Below are positions 21,605 through 31,747 of a stretch of DNA of 45,988 bases, piece by piece. Made by a program: the position numbers and the translations under genes. This DNA is from Stentor coeruleus (lineage: Eukaryota; Ciliophora; Heterotrichea; Heterotrichida; Stentoridae), in NCBI GenBank assembly GCA_001970955.1, contig MPUH01000560.1, forward strand, positions 1-45,988, read 5' to 3'. Below the pieces are notes generated by a model. The model saw only the letters and a program-made list of their open reading frames with translations. It was not told the DNA's origin and did no database searches. Each line of letters starts with the position of its first letter. Positions within the stretch are counted from its first letter, which is position 1.

Positions 21605-22317
21605 ATTTAATTATTTACCAAAGATAGAGCTTTTAAGTTGATCGGATTTTGTGAGGATAGAAGAAAGGAATTGTTGATGATTTTTATTTAGATTCATGAT
21701 GTTTTGATGAGAGGAGTTGGGTTGTGAGTTATAGGCTAGAGGAAAATATTGAGATTTTAGATAAGGGAATTAGAGTTTTTTTATTTAGAGATAGTTTCTG
21801 TGATTTTATTAGAAACTTTTTGTTTATGGAGGTTAAATAAAATAATGAAGGAATTAGGATTTGTGTTGCGTGTAGTTTTTTGGAAAAATTTGAAATTTAG
21901 GTAATTAGTGAATGAACAATATTTATTCAGTTCACTTCGCGGCATCTATACAAATAATTAAATCAGAAATTGAAAGATATCAATAATGCTACTAATAAAA
22001 ACAAATTATTTATTATCACTTATCATTATGATATCAAAAAGCGATATAAAATTCAAAACAAAATACTACATAGATTTTGGAAATAATATTAGTAATGGCT
22101 TGCCACATGCTCAAGCATATACTCAGCTGATTACTATATAAAATTCATAATTAAATTGTTTGCTTCTCATTCTAGAATTACAATACAAGGAAATAAATTA
22201 AAATGTGCAATCTCCATTCAAAAAAATGCCTCTCTTATCTTAAATCCATAATCCTTTCAATCTCTAAAATGAAGAAACTCATATAAAAATTCTAATTCTC
22301 AAATACTTCTAACTATA
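21605..22317. other. spacer between NFU1 and the cathepsin gene
   Basis: About 0.7 kb with no gene. The plus strand is G-rich next to NFU1 (its 5' flank) and C-rich next to the cathepsin stop (22201-22320: about 25 C, 5 G), matching the flank rule on both sides. Confidence 0.65.
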
Positions 22318-24123
22318 TTACTTGGGTAAAACAGGATCCCCCCAGTCGCAATCAGTTTCAATACCAAGGTTGTTCCCGTGCATCTTGATCTTGAAAAACC
22401 CTCCTTCACCCCAGAAGCTGCCCCAAGAGTTTCTACCAACCCAATATTCTACTCCATCAGTTGTAACACCCCATCCAACCACAGCAATTTCATGATTAAT
22501 GCTATAGAAAGGTAGCCATTCCTCATAAACTCCACTTGTATAATTTTCAAATCGTGGTGTAACTTCAATGCCACATCCAACTGGACCAAATTGATAAATT
22601 TCTCTTTTCATATTCTCAACACCACTAACAGGTCCCCAATGTGAGACTTTATAATTTGTATAATTAGCAACAGAATCACAATTTACAGGATATGAAGCAT
22701 TGAAACAGCTCATGCATTGTTGAATTGGTGAACAGCTAGCTGAAACTGGATCTTTAGCAACATATTGTTGGCATGTATCATCAGGAATACCATGTTCAAA
22801 TCCGAATTGATAGACACCACCAGGGTTTCCACCACCACAGCTACCACCAGCATGACAATTTAGAATAACTTGTGGAGAAAGGGTGATTCTTGGCCAACTA
22901 TTGTTTTTAAGAATGTTGATTCTGTCAGATAATGATGATGTACTACCATGAGCCCAGCATGAACCACAGTAGACAGGGTCGTGTTGGTTTCTTGTCCAAG
23001 AGACGAAGTTTTGTCCACTGGCATTTCTCCAATCCCATACTGCTGGAAGAACAGCTCCAAGTTGATTAACAGGAGTTCTGCGATAATCAGTTCTTGGTTT
23101 CATTTCCCAGATGGTCTTTGGGATTCTTCCATAGTGTCTTTTAAGTGAGTGTTTTTTCTCTTCAAAGTAACCGCGGAGATCCTCAACTTGTTTAGGCTCT
23201 TCAGTTGGAGCTGGGTTTCTGACTATGATCGGATGTGGATTTACTGTAGCATAAGCGCAGAATTCTTCGATAAGCATATTCCAAGTTGCATTCTGGACAC
23301 CTCGGACCACACGGAAAAACCCATTTTTGCCAAAGTATGTTCCCCATGAGTTCCTTACAATCCAATAATTTGTGCCGTTTTCAGTACCATATCCAACAAC
23401 TGATATGTCATGGTTAGTCTCAAGACAGTTTGAAGTATCATTCCATATTTCAAAGCCTTTGTAGTATCTTTCAAAGTTCTCTGTTGCGCAAATACTGCAA
23501 GAAATCGGCCCATTTTGAAGGGCTGCAATCATGCCAGCTTCACCCTGACCAGTTATATTAGTCCAATTGTGAATAGTCCACTTTTCATAACTAACTGGAA
23601 CCCAGCAATCTCCATTAGGCGCGCAGTTTTTGCATATAATTTGATCTGAACAAGGGACAATGATTTCTCCAGGTGTTGAACTATTAAAGTAAGAGCCAGC
23701 TTGATAAGGGCTACAAGATTCATCAGTAAGCCCATGTTCTTGAATATACATATAAGTATTCATATGATCACCACCTCTGCATCCTTGAATGTTTTCAGTA
23801 TCATAATTATAACAACTAAGCACTGGCTGTGGTGCCAAGATGATATTTGGCCATCTGCGATTTCTAGCAATGTTTAATCTATCAGCAACAGCCGATGTGG
23901 CAGAGAAAACCCAACAAGCTCCACACCAGATAGGCATATGTTGGTTTCTAGGAGCAGTTAAGTAATCCACACCACTCATATTACCCCAGAACAAATGCTC
24001 AGGGTAATCACTTAATTCAGCCCTTGCTAGTACTTCAGTCACTTCTGGAATGTAAACATGCCCATATGAGTGCACTTGGACTATCCCAAAGCACAACACT
24101 AAAAGCATCAAACAGCTTTTCAT
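22318..24123 (-). CDS. tandem cathepsin X/Z cysteine protease (two catalytic domains)
   Basis: A single 601-residue frame, ATG at 24121-24123, TAA stop. Residues 1-19 are a signal peptide (MKSCLMLLVLCFGIVQVHS). Domain 1 spans about residues 35-300: catalytic Cys in CGACW, His in NHDISVVGYG, Asn in VRNSWGT. Domain 2 spans about 350-598: Cys in CGSCW, His in NHEIAVVGWG, Asn in RNSWGSFW. Both keep RNQH with the oxyanion Gln and a cathepsin X-type mini-loop (HMP and HDP in place of HIP) before the catalytic Cys. A short basic propeptide-like linker (about 310-345) separates them. Cathepsin X is a lysosomal carboxypeptidase; here it probably acts in food vacuoles or is secreted. Two complete enzymes in one chain is unusual. 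The start lies at an assembly junction but is present in both copies. Confidence 0.94.
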   Translation of the reverse strand: MKSCLMLLVLCFGIVQVHSYGHVYIPEVTEVLARAELSDYPEHLFWGNMSGVDYLTAPRNQHMPIWCGACWVFSATSAVADRLNIARNRRWPNIILAPQPVLSCYNYDTENIQGCRGGDHMNTYMYIQEHGLTDESCSPYQAGSYFNSSTPGEIIVPCSDQIICKNCAPNGDCWVPVSYEKWTIHNWTNITGQGEAGMIAALQNGPISCSICATENFERYYKGFEIWNDTSNCLETNHDISVVGYGTENGTNYWIVRNSWGTYFGKNGFFRVVRGVQNATWNMLIEEFCAYATVNPHPIIVRNPAPTEEPKQVEDLRGYFEEKKHSLKRHYGRIPKTIWEMKPRTDYRRTPVNQLGAVLPAVWDWRNASGQNFVSWTRNQHDPVYCGSCWAHGSTSSLSDRINILKNNSWPRITLSPQVILNCHAGGSCGGGNPGGVYQFGFEHGIPDDTCQQYVAKDPVSASCSPIQQCMSCFNASYPVNCDSVANYTNYKVSHWGPVSGVENMKREIYQFGPVGCGIEVTPRFENYTSGVYEEWLPFYSINHEIAVVGWGVTTDGVEYWVGRNSWGSFWGEGGFFKIKMHGNNLGIETDCDWGDPVLPK

Positions 24124-24199
24124 ATTTATTCAACATATTAAAANAAGCACAACACTAAAAGCATCAAACAGCTTTTCATATTTATTCAACATATTAAAA
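24089..24199. repeat. 55-nt direct duplication around a single N (24144)
   Basis: 24089-24143 is repeated at 24145-24199. The duplicated segment covers the start codon and first codons of the cathepsin gene, so a second false start-like segment lies upstream at about 24145-24179. Only the copy continuous with the gene is annotated. Confidence 0.9.
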
Positions 24200-24353
24200 G
24201 ATAACAAAAAGTCTTGATTTTTTGATAGCAAATAATAAGTTATAGAGTTTTTCCAATGCTTTAATGGAATTATATATTTTTAATGGTTTCGGTATATCTT
24301 TTTTACTTGCTGGAGGACATATAAAAACTAGCTAAATTTTAGTTTCTAATTAT

Positions 24354-26012
24354 TCATGAGGATTCCAGAAACCTGGAATTCTCAACAGTTTTCTTTAAAC
24401 TGACTAATGACTCTTTTAATACTGAAGTCTCTTCGCTTAGATCATCCACAAAGCATCTAGCCATTTCAGGCTCCATCCTGAAAAGTAAGAAAAGCTTGGA
24501 TATCTTACTCTCTTCATTTGCTGCACAATTTGATTGATGGCTTTCAGCACTTTCATCTTCAGACTCGATTTCATCAGTTGTAGAAGAACTTCTTCTAATC
24601 TTAGCTCCTAAGCTTAAAATTTTATAATAAGATTGTGAGCAGTTTACTCTTTGGACATTTTTTATAACAGGAATTTCTTCTGTGCTTATACTATTGAATA
24701 TAATCGCACATCGGTTTAAATTTTCAGTAATCTTGCATTGCAATGAAAGGTCTACAGTTGTTTTTTTATTCTTTTTTAAAGAGTACCATATAAGGTTTTC
24801 CTGATCATTAAGTCTTTTAATGATTTTCATCCCTTCCATATAAAAGTCCCACTCTTTTCTGTATTCTGGATTTTTTATATAGTAGCTGATTTTATCTACT
24901 GGGGCTTCGATAAGGATTTCACCCTTGACCTCAAAGCAATCTTCATTTTTACGATACGCAACTTTGAGCATACCAGCATAGTGATCGGTATTGAGATAAG
25001 CCCAATCGTTTGTCGTTTTACAACAAATTTTGGTCTCTTTACAACAAGCTCTGGCTTCTAAACATAGTTTGTCTTGCTCTTTTAAACAAAAGCTTTGATA
25101 AGCTTCTTCGTTGTAATTGAGAAAATACTTAAAATAGTGAGTCATATCTCTTCTGTCAAAGCATTCTTTGAAAATTTTAGCTATTTGATAACCTTTAAGC
25201 CCAGTGTGCTGTTGATATGAATTTAGTATATGCTGGTCGATTTTTATTTCCCGAAGTAACTCAACATTATCTAATAAGATTTGCTGGCTCAAATCACACC
25301 ATCTATATGACTCTATAGTCAGAAGTTTATAGAGAATGTTTATTGCTGCATATGCTACTGATGGGTTTGCACACAAAGGGATAAGACTTCGGAGCAGTAT
25401 TTCAGCTGAAGTCTGACTTAAGTTTTGCTCGGCATGACTAAAAAAATCGTTCGAAAAATCTTTTAAGTACTTGTTCCCATTTTTATCCATTTTGTGAATG
25501 CTTTTTAACAATGAAGCCACAGCTCGCTCTCCTACATTCAGCTTGCACCCACCACCACAGGCCAAAATCCTGATGATATCTTCAGGAATATTGAGAAAGT
25601 TCATCAGGCTTTCAAGGTACTCTTTATATCCAATAACTGCATTAAGCCACTTTTCTAGCATAATACGACGCTCATCTTTTATTGTTGCACTTTTATGGAG
25701 AATTTTTTTCTTTGGGAACTTAGGAAGACGTTCTTGGAGTGTTGTAGGGATCTTTGTAAGTTTTACTTTTTCTTTGAATTCTAGAAATTGTCTGTACCGA
25801 CGATATTCTAAAAACTTAATTGAGTGAAATGATATTTTTATNAGAAATTGTCTGTACCGACGATATTCTAAAAACTTAATTGAGTGAAATGATATTTTTA
25901 TTTCATATTCCTGAATGAAGTTTACAGTAAAAGATTTTGAAAAAATAGCTTCGGACACTGTTTCTCTAATTCGATTTATCTTTAAGACAACACAAGTATC
26001 AATAAATTCCAT
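24354..26012 (-). CDS. PX-START lipid-binding protein
   Basis: Written as 552 codons, but 20 are a false duplication around the N at 25842, so the true protein is about 532 residues. ATG at 26010-26012; stop is TGA, the only TGA-terminated gene here. After removing the duplicate, residues about 1-120 form a PX domain (FLEYRRYRQF, then KFPKKK and LEKWLNAVI), which binds phosphoinositides on endosomal membranes. A helical middle region follows (about 130-290). Residues about 305-450 form a START lipid-transfer domain (AYRKNEDCFEVKGEILIEAPVDK would begin it, NPEYRKEWDFYMEGMK is characteristic). The C-terminal tail is acidic/Ser-rich. A membrane-contact or lipid-transfer role is inferred; the ligand is unknown. 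Confidence 0.85.
   Translation of the reverse strand: MEFIDTCVVLKINRIRETVSEAIFSKSFTVNFIQEYEIKISFHSIKFLEYRRYRQFXIKISFHSIKFLEYRRYRQFLEFKEKVKLTKIPTTLQERLPKFPKKKILHKSATIKDERRIMLEKWLNAVIGYKEYLESLMNFLNIPEDIIRILACGGGCKLNVGERAVASLLKSIHKMDKNGNKYLKDFSNDFFSHAEQNLSQTSAEILLRSLIPLCANPSVAYAAINILYKLLTIESYRWCDLSQQILLDNVELLREIKIDQHILNSYQQHTGLKGYQIAKIFKECFDRRDMTHYFKYFLNYNEEAYQSFCLKEQDKLCLEARACCKETKICCKTTNDWAYLNTDHYAGMLKVAYRKNEDCFEVKGEILIEAPVDKISYYIKNPEYRKEWDFYMEGMKIIKRLNDQENLIWYSLKKNKKTTVDLSLQCKITENLNRCAIIFNSISTEEIPVIKNVQRVNCSQSYYKILSLGAKIRRSSSTTDEIESEDESAESHQSNCAANEESKISKLFLLFRMEPEMARCFVDDLSEETSVLKESLVSLKKTVENSRFLESS
25783..25901. repeat. 59-nt direct duplication around a single N (25842), inside the PX domain
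   Basis: 25783-25841 recurs at 25843-25901. With the N the offset is 60 nt, so the frame survives and the translated protein shows the same PX strand twice. No PX domain has this duplication, which shows it is an assembly artefact. Confidence 0.95.
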
Positions 26013-26300
26013 TATTAAATAAATCTGCCTTCATGATTCCATCATTTTTTGTTATTATTTATTATTTGCCATGTCACTAGTCTGTAATAATAAGAAGCTA
26101 NTTTCATATTCCTGAATGAAGTTTACAGTAAAAGATTTTGAAAAAATAGCTTCGGACACTGTTTCCCTAATTCGATTTATCTTTAAGACAACACAAGTAT
26201 CAATAAATTCCATTATTAAATAAATCTGCCTTCATGATTCCATCATTTTTTGTTGCTATTTATTATTTGCCATGTCACTAGTCTGTAATAATAAGAAGCT
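25901..26300. repeat. 199-nt near-identical duplication around a single N (26101)
   Basis: 25901-26099 and 26102-26300 match except for three substitutions. The block includes the start codon of the PX-START gene. The differences suggest two alleles or haplotypes placed side by side. The second copy is therefore not a gene fragment of biological origin, and the true 5' flank continues after 26300. Confidence 0.9.
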
Positions 26301-26406
26301 TTTTTATTATGTTATTAAAAAATATTTGCTAGGGATTCATCTAGAACTGAAAAATATGTTATAGTTAAATAAAAATTTATATATAGGAAGATTATTTAAA
26401 TCAAAA

Positions 26407-27957
26407 TTAATTATGTTTAGATTCTTCATATTTTTGTTTGCATTGCGAAATAGTTGGGAAAAGTAATGATGGGTACGCTTTTAAACCCCAAAAAATCCCA
26501 TCGATCCCAAAGTTTCTCAAATTGCTTTCACTTAGCGTAATAAAAACTCTATCAAACAACTCTAGAGGCACATTATCAATATCCTTAAAAAGTCTATTCC
26601 CATTAAAATCCACACTTGTTAAAGACATACTACTCCTAGTAGCCATAAGAAAATTAGCCAAGTCTCCCCAGTCCATCAAATTCCCTTTTAAAGAAAAAAC
26701 GTTTAATGTACCATTCGAACAAAACCCTTCACAAATCCCAGGAAAACTCTCACCCCCAATCCTCAAATGCTCCAAACTCAAGACTTTAACCACTGTGTTT
26801 TTCTTTAAAAACTCGCAAAAAGCTGCTGATAATGCATTTTCTTTGTCTTCTAATTTTATAATATCAGCACTTGAAGCAGGGTGATTGGACACATAAACTT
26901 CAACAACCGAATTATTTCCAGCTAATCCTGTGAGGATTTTACATAGATTTTTAATCGGAGAGGCTTGAGACATCCTAGTGATATTCAAATGCAAAAGATT
27001 TTTTAATACAATCTTTTTTAAAGAGACAGTAGCTTTAAGCAAGGTTTCAAAAGCCCAAAATGCATGGTCAAAAAATACACTTTCTTCAAGTTGTAGTGTA
27101 GAAATGTGGCTGTTTTTTCGTAAACTCTGAAAAAGAATCATTGCTGATATTGTATTCAGTCCACGAACAGTTCTGATTTCATCAACTGTTGAGTTTTCTT
27201 TAAACGATACATTCCAATCATGCCTGAGATGTTTTTCAATATCGATATTTTCGAGTATTAGCGTTTTTATTGACCTATTTCTGATAATTCCTGCTATAAA
27301 AGTAGACCTTTCTTGATATCCACCCAGTGTATATGTAGTAACTGACTTGGCTTGAGACATAAAAGATATTGGTAAGCCGACTTGTGGTGTACCAGGCATT
27401 TTAATACTGTTAATCCCATCTTCAATGTTTTCTAAAGAGTAAATGCGGTTTTCAAGAACAATTTGTATGTGGTATAAATTAGGATTATGAGCTAAGCATT
27501 CACTAATCCTTATAAGTTGAGCATCATTTAAGTATCTAAACCCCATAATTTTAACGTTTTTGTTTCCAGTGATTCCTTCAATAAGGTAATCAAAAGCTAT
27601 CATAGTCATTTCGAATTTAATCTGAAGATTCGTCGTTTTAGTTAAATTCCAGATCTTTACCCATTTGGCATTGTTGAAAAAGTGCATGTTGTTACCATAA
27701 ATGATCACTGTGCCTTTGGTTTGAAGAAGCTTTGCTAATGGCTTTGTTAGATCTTGTTCAGGTTCGGTTTTTGGGAAGAAAAGCTTGAGGACAACTTTTT
27801 GGATGGATTTGTTTTTGGATACCTCGTTGCAGGCTTTACGAATGAATAGATAGTTGTTTTCGTAATGGTTAGAGTCGAGGATGTACTCAAATTTTGTCGC
27901 CTGGATGCTTTCGAGGTGGATTTTTACTGGAGCAGGAACACTAGTAACTACGCCCAT
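26407..27957 (-). CDS. leucine-rich-repeat protein with N-myristoylation-type start
   Basis: A 516-residue open frame, ATG at 27955-27957, TAA stop. The start MGVVTSVP fits the N-myristoylation signal (Gly2, Ser6), so membrane attachment is likely. Much of the protein consists of irregular LRRs of the ribonuclease-inhibitor/NLRC type, for example IKTLILENIDIEKHL, ISTLQLEESVFF, VKVLSLEHLRIGG, LNVFSLKGNLMDW and LTSVDFNGNRLF. There is no NACHT, kinase or membrane domain. LRR scaffolds of this type are abundant in ciliates and bind other proteins; the partner is unknown. The 5' flank (28021-28140) is G-rich on plus, as for other minus genes here. Confidence 0.82.
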   Translation of the reverse strand: MGVVTSVPAPVKIHLESIQATKFEYILDSNHYENNYLFIRKACNEVSKNKSIQKVVLKLFFPKTEPEQDLTKPLAKLLQTKGTVIIYGNNMHFFNNAKWVKIWNLTKTTNLQIKFEMTMIAFDYLIEGITGNKNVKIMGFRYLNDAQLIRISECLAHNPNLYHIQIVLENRIYSLENIEDGINSIKMPGTPQVGLPISFMSQAKSVTTYTLGGYQERSTFIAGIIRNRSIKTLILENIDIEKHLRHDWNVSFKENSTVDEIRTVRGLNTISAMILFQSLRKNSHISTLQLEESVFFDHAFWAFETLLKATVSLKKIVLKNLLHLNITRMSQASPIKNLCKILTGLAGNNSVVEVYVSNHPASSADIIKLEDKENALSAAFCEFLKKNTVVKVLSLEHLRIGGESFPGICEGFCSNGTLNVFSLKGNLMDWGDLANFLMATRSSMSLTSVDFNGNRLFKDIDNVPLELFDRVFITLSESNLRNFGIDGIFWGLKAYPSLLFPTISQCKQKYEESKHN

Positions 27958-28748
27958 TTGTGAGAATTATATGCTTTTATAGCGTTGATGGTTAAGAGAG
28001 TAAGCTTAGATTAGGAAAATATGGTATTGAGTTGTTGGAAAAGGGTTCTAGTGAGGTTAAAGAAATGGAGGCTTTTTGGGTAAGAAAGTTTCTGGAATTT
28101 TGAAGGAGAAGGCAGGTAAGCTTTTTGTGTATATCGTTGTGAAGGTTGCCAAGGTTTAGAGAACTTTTAGATAGAAAAGATAAGAGATTATCGACATTTA
28201 GAATTAATCACTAAAAAGTTCTGGGCAGTGGAATTAAATTTAAATATTATGTGCATTATTTAAATTTTCAGACATAAAAAGTATAATGTTTTTACTCATT
28301 TTGGTAGATTAGTTTAAGTATATTCATGCTATAATGCAATGAAAAAATAGTATAATTTGTAGCTTAATAATATTTTATAAGTAATTCGCCAAAAGTTTGA
28401 TTTTTAAAAAATATTACACTATAAACTATTAGCTTTATTTTAAGCTTTGTGCTTTGTAGACTTACCTGAAATTTTAACTAATTAAATCATGAAATATTAC
28501 TTTTTGATAAATATTGAATTTAGCTTGTATGATAATAATCCACTGATATAATAATCATTTTCATGATGATTTTAGTTGTTATTAAATTTTACTTTTTAGA
28601 CTTTAATTGGTTGAGTTTTAATTCAAATCACAAAAATTTATGGAATTTTAATTTTACTTATATAATGACTATCCTAATTTATTATAATAAGTTTTTTGAG
28701 AATTATAGTCTTATTAATAAACATATCAGCTAAGTTAAATATAATAAA
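27958..28748. other. divergent intergenic region
   Basis: No gene supported between the LRR gene (minus) and the small unknown gene (plus). The first about 250 nt are G-rich on plus and the rest is very AT-rich. No further structure seen. Confidence 0.6.
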
Positions 28749-29213
28749 ATGCGTCCACATAAGCATATTAGTTTTCCTGATGACTTTTTTAAAAACGAAT
28801 TTCAAGAAAGCAAGAAACCGAGGAAAGTTAAACTTGCCCCAATCATGACTAAAAAACGTCCGATCGTTCCAATCTTTGTACCCCAAGACGAAGTCACTCC
28901 TTATTTTAAGCCACTAAACAAGTACAGTTCATGTTCTGATCTTTTTCGACAATTTGATAGTCCAAGTATTCAAAGCATACAGCTCAATATCCCAACCTCA
29001 CCTAATTCAAAAAAAGTTATGCTTCCTAGTCTCAAGCCCCAGCTTCACTCACGCAAAAAGAAAAAAAACCTTCGATCGAGCGCTGCTTTTGAGCTAAAAA
29101 GCAAAAATGTTCTTGGAAATAACAAAATCAAAGACTTCGGGATCACTTTCAGCAACAATTCAATAATAAGTTCAAGAGATTCTCAAAGTACAAATATTTT
29201 TGTTGGTAAATAA
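28749..29213 (+). CDS. small unknown basic protein
   Basis: A 154-residue frame with ATG after an A-rich leader and TAA stop. It is Lys/Pro/Ser-rich and appears disordered, with basic clusters (ESKKPRKVKLAP, HSRKKKKNLRS) and no hydrophobic segment. GC content and codon use are higher than in the flanks, which supports real coding sequence. No family recognised; possibly a cortical or nuclear accessory protein, but nothing in the sequence decides this. Confidence 0.65.
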   Translation: MRPHKHISFPDDFFKNEFQESKKPRKVKLAPIMTKKRPIVPIFVPQDEVTPYFKPLNKYSSCSDLFRQFDSPSIQSIQLNIPTSPNSKKVMLPSLKPQLHSRKKKKNLRSSAAFELKSKNVLGNNKIKDFGITFSNNSIISSRDSQSTNIFVGK

Positions 29214-29760
29214 TTTAGTAAATATATGTAATTCTTATAAAGCGTAAATGAAATCTTATAAAGATTTGATTATTGTAGACAAAGAGAAAGTATTCATATT
29301 AGAATTATTTCAAGTAAGTATAAAGTGATATTTTATTTGTATATTATTTGGCAATTTCATTCAATTTAATAATTTGCTTTAAATATTTTTATTCTTGCTC
29401 ACTCCTTCATTAGCAGATAAATATGCTGATAATATTTTCCCTTTCATTATTCTTCAAGGCAACATGAAAATCCAGTAACTCATATTCATAATTTGATTAT
29501 AATCTAATAGATTTTTTCTCAAATTCTCTTTAAAAAATTCCCACATTAAAATTTTCCTTATTCAAAATAGTTTTCTAATATAAAATAGCCAAATCTATCC
29601 ACTACAACAAACTCTATCTTCATTTTCTATTTTTAAATTTACCTTCTAGTACTCTATAGCATTGCTTTCATAATTTTCCCATCTTACAAATTAATTATTT
29701 ATGCATATTATCAATTTAAACATAAAAGACTACTTTAATCATTTTATCTGAATATAATTA
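29214..29760. other. convergent spacer
   Basis: About 550 nt between the small unknown gene (plus) and MOB1 (minus). The part adjoining MOB1 is C-rich on plus, as expected for its 3' flank. No gene seen. Confidence 0.6.
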
Positions 29761-30441
29761 TTATCCTCTACCTCCGGAAGCTTCCCTTTCCATTCTTTCC
29801 CTACCTCTTTCTCTAAACTGCTGTATAAGTTCTGCAAGAGGGGCCAGCTCCTTCTGATCAACCAGTTTAAACCTATCAATAAAAAATATAAAATGCTTGA
29901 AACAAGTATTTAAATGATACTCCATTCCAAGACTCATAATATGTTGAAAGTGTGTATGATAAATATGCGCATAAACCCTGAATAATCTTTTAAAAATGAC
30001 CTTAATTGTTGAAAGGAAGTTCTTTGAAAATTGGACTCCAATTTGAGTAGGAAACAAAGACTCATTATTAAGTTGGCTTTCAACCCAAGTCATAAGAAAA
30101 TCAATATACTCTGAAGCAGAGACTTTTAAAGGAGTTTTGATATTTTGCCCATCAGCCCATAAGTATTCATATTTAGGTCCTGCAGACATTATAGGACAAG
30201 TTTCAGGAGTGCAAAATTCTAGAAGTGCTCCATAGATTAGGTTGATTTCATTATAAAACTCTATTGTATTCACGGCTAGCCATTCATTAAGATCTTCTCC
30301 TGTTGGTAGTTCTACAGCAAGATCTAGATTCCCTGAGCCTAAAGTCATTTTTGCTATTTGCTTTAGTCCGTATCCGCGCTGACCCTTCTCGATACGCTTT
30401 TTCGGTCTGAAGCTCTTGTTTTTGTCTGAGGCTTTATCCAT
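29761..30441 (-). CDS. MOB1: MOB1 kinase coactivator
   Basis: A 226-residue frame (family usual about 215), ATG at 30439-30441, TAA stop. Nearly the whole MOB/phocein domain is present: LPTGEDLNEWLAVNT, FYNEINLIYG, CTPETCPIMSAGPKYEY and HIYHTHF. The two Cys and two His of the zinc site are intact, followed by LNTCFKHFIFFIDRF. MOB1 binds and activates NDR/LATS kinases in the Hippo/mitotic-exit network; in Stentor Mob1 is reported to mark the posterior and to be needed for regeneration. The C terminus is extended by an Arg/Glu-rich tail. The assignment is very secure. Confidence 0.96.
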   Translation of the reverse strand: MDKASDKNKSFRPKKRIEKGQRGYGLKQIAKMTLGSGNLDLAVELPTGEDLNEWLAVNTIEFYNEINLIYGALLEFCTPETCPIMSAGPKYEYLWADGQNIKTPLKVSASEYIDFLMTWVESQLNNESLFPTQIGVQFSKNFLSTIKVIFKRLFRVYAHIYHTHFQHIMSLGMEYHLNTCFKHFIFFIDRFKLVDQKELAPLAELIQQFRERGRERMEREASGGRG

Positions 30442-30713
30442 TTATAAGCTTTAAATTCCATAAATATATGCAAGGCTTCTTGAATGGAATTACTAATTGA
30501 TTATATGATAATTAATATAGAATTAAAGTTTATGGAGTTGATTGAATTTAAATGTATTAAAGATTAATAAAATAATTGCTGATACTTGTATTAAGCCATT
30601 TATAATCAGAACTTCTATCTATTTATATATAGAAAATAAACTTCATATAGCTATTTTAATTCTATGCAAAAATATTTGTATAAAAATTATCAAGTACCTC
30701 TATTCTTTATATG
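30442..30713. other. 5' flank of MOB1
   Basis: Short AT-rich stretch between MOB1 and the relic gene. Small plus-strand ORFs beginning at 30542 and 30664 have no coding character and the second overlaps the relic. Confidence 0.55.
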
Positions 30714-31747
30714 CTATTTCTTTTTTCTAGAAGAAATTATAGGTCTTGAGTATCCTCCAGCATATGTTTTACTTCCAGTAATAGGACTTTTGTATTTAAA
30801 TATCCATTTTTTAAGATTTTCAGTTCTTTTCTTTCCTCTTCAATTTCTGAATTATTGTTTTTCTGTCCTTCCCACTTTCTAGTGCCAGGAGAATTCCTAA
30901 AAGATTATCACTAGTCTCTAGCAGTGCTCTTTTTCTTTCATTACTTGTAAAATTATTTTATTTAATTTTTTTTCCCTTGCTGAAGTGAAGAGTCAAGAAA
31001 ATCCACTTAGCTTTAAAGTTTATTATTTTTCTTACCTCTTTGAAGAGTACTATAGCTTCTAATCCTTATCTGCAAAAGTTTTCTTAACTTTTCAATATAA
31101 GAGTTTTCGCATGTGTCCTAAGTTTTAAATTAGCAGTTTCATTGTCATAAGCAGGAGATGCATCAATGAAATTTACACTTGGCACATTTGCTTTATACAT
31201 AGTTTATCGTCATTGAAACTTAAGACCTTTTATTTGCATTCTTGAATTTTCGTGTCTTCAGATTTTTGGTTAAAATTTGGAGTTAAGTCCCTTATTTTTG
31301 TTTCTGTAATAATTTTTTAACATTTGAAGAGGCCATAAGTGGAGAGTCATTTTTTTTTCAAATGCAGCAATTGGGTGCTTTTAACGACTTTTTTATAGAT
31401 TTTTTTTGTCTAATAAATTCTCCCTGCTTACTGCTGATTGACCTAAAAGTTTACCTTTTTTAGGTTGATTTTGTTGTTAAATGATTTAAATAAGTCTTCT
31501 GCAAAATGATCTGAAGGCCGAAGCATTGGTCTTGGTGTATCTACACGCTTTATACCATGAAAAAACTCTTCGGCTGAGCTATCACGCTAAATAATTTTTG
31601 GACCTTAAGCTAATTTATGAGAAATCAGTTTTTGGAGAGAAAATTGTACTGCTCAGTTGTTGGATTAGTATATCTTTAACTTTTGAAGTTTGATTCTTTG
31701 CTGAGCATAAGCATTGAAAATAGATTCTTTATTTTTGATTCTGACAT
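30714..31747 (-). pseudogene. multiply frameshifted pseudogene, unknown product
   Basis: On minus from an ATG at 31745-31747 to TAG at 30714-30716, coding-like open pieces follow one another in changing frames. Examples in order: MSESKIKNLFSMLMLSKES, then DSSAEEFFHGIKRVDTPRP and SDHFAEDLFKSFNN, then GKLLGQSAVSRENLLDKK, MYKANVPSVNFIDASPAYD, RKWEGQKNNNSEIEEERK and finally KSPITGSKTYAGGYSRP. Some joins fall at A-runs (for example an A6 followed by GG near 31464), suggesting one-base indels, and two TAA stops lie near the start. None of the joins is a 15-nt intron. Composition is richer in G and C than the flanks, and the plus strand above 31750 is G-rich, as upstream of live minus genes. The product was probably a Ser/Lys-rich protein with a coiled segment; no family recognised. 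Confidence 0.6.

Noticed and set aside
25783..26300. Tandem duplication of the first exon or PX strand as a real genomic event
   Set aside because: Each duplicate is centred on a single N, as at five other sites, and would break the PX fold.
30542..30882. Two plus-strand ORFs of 62 and 72 residues
   Set aside because: Low-complexity composition; the second is antisense to the better-supported pseudogene.
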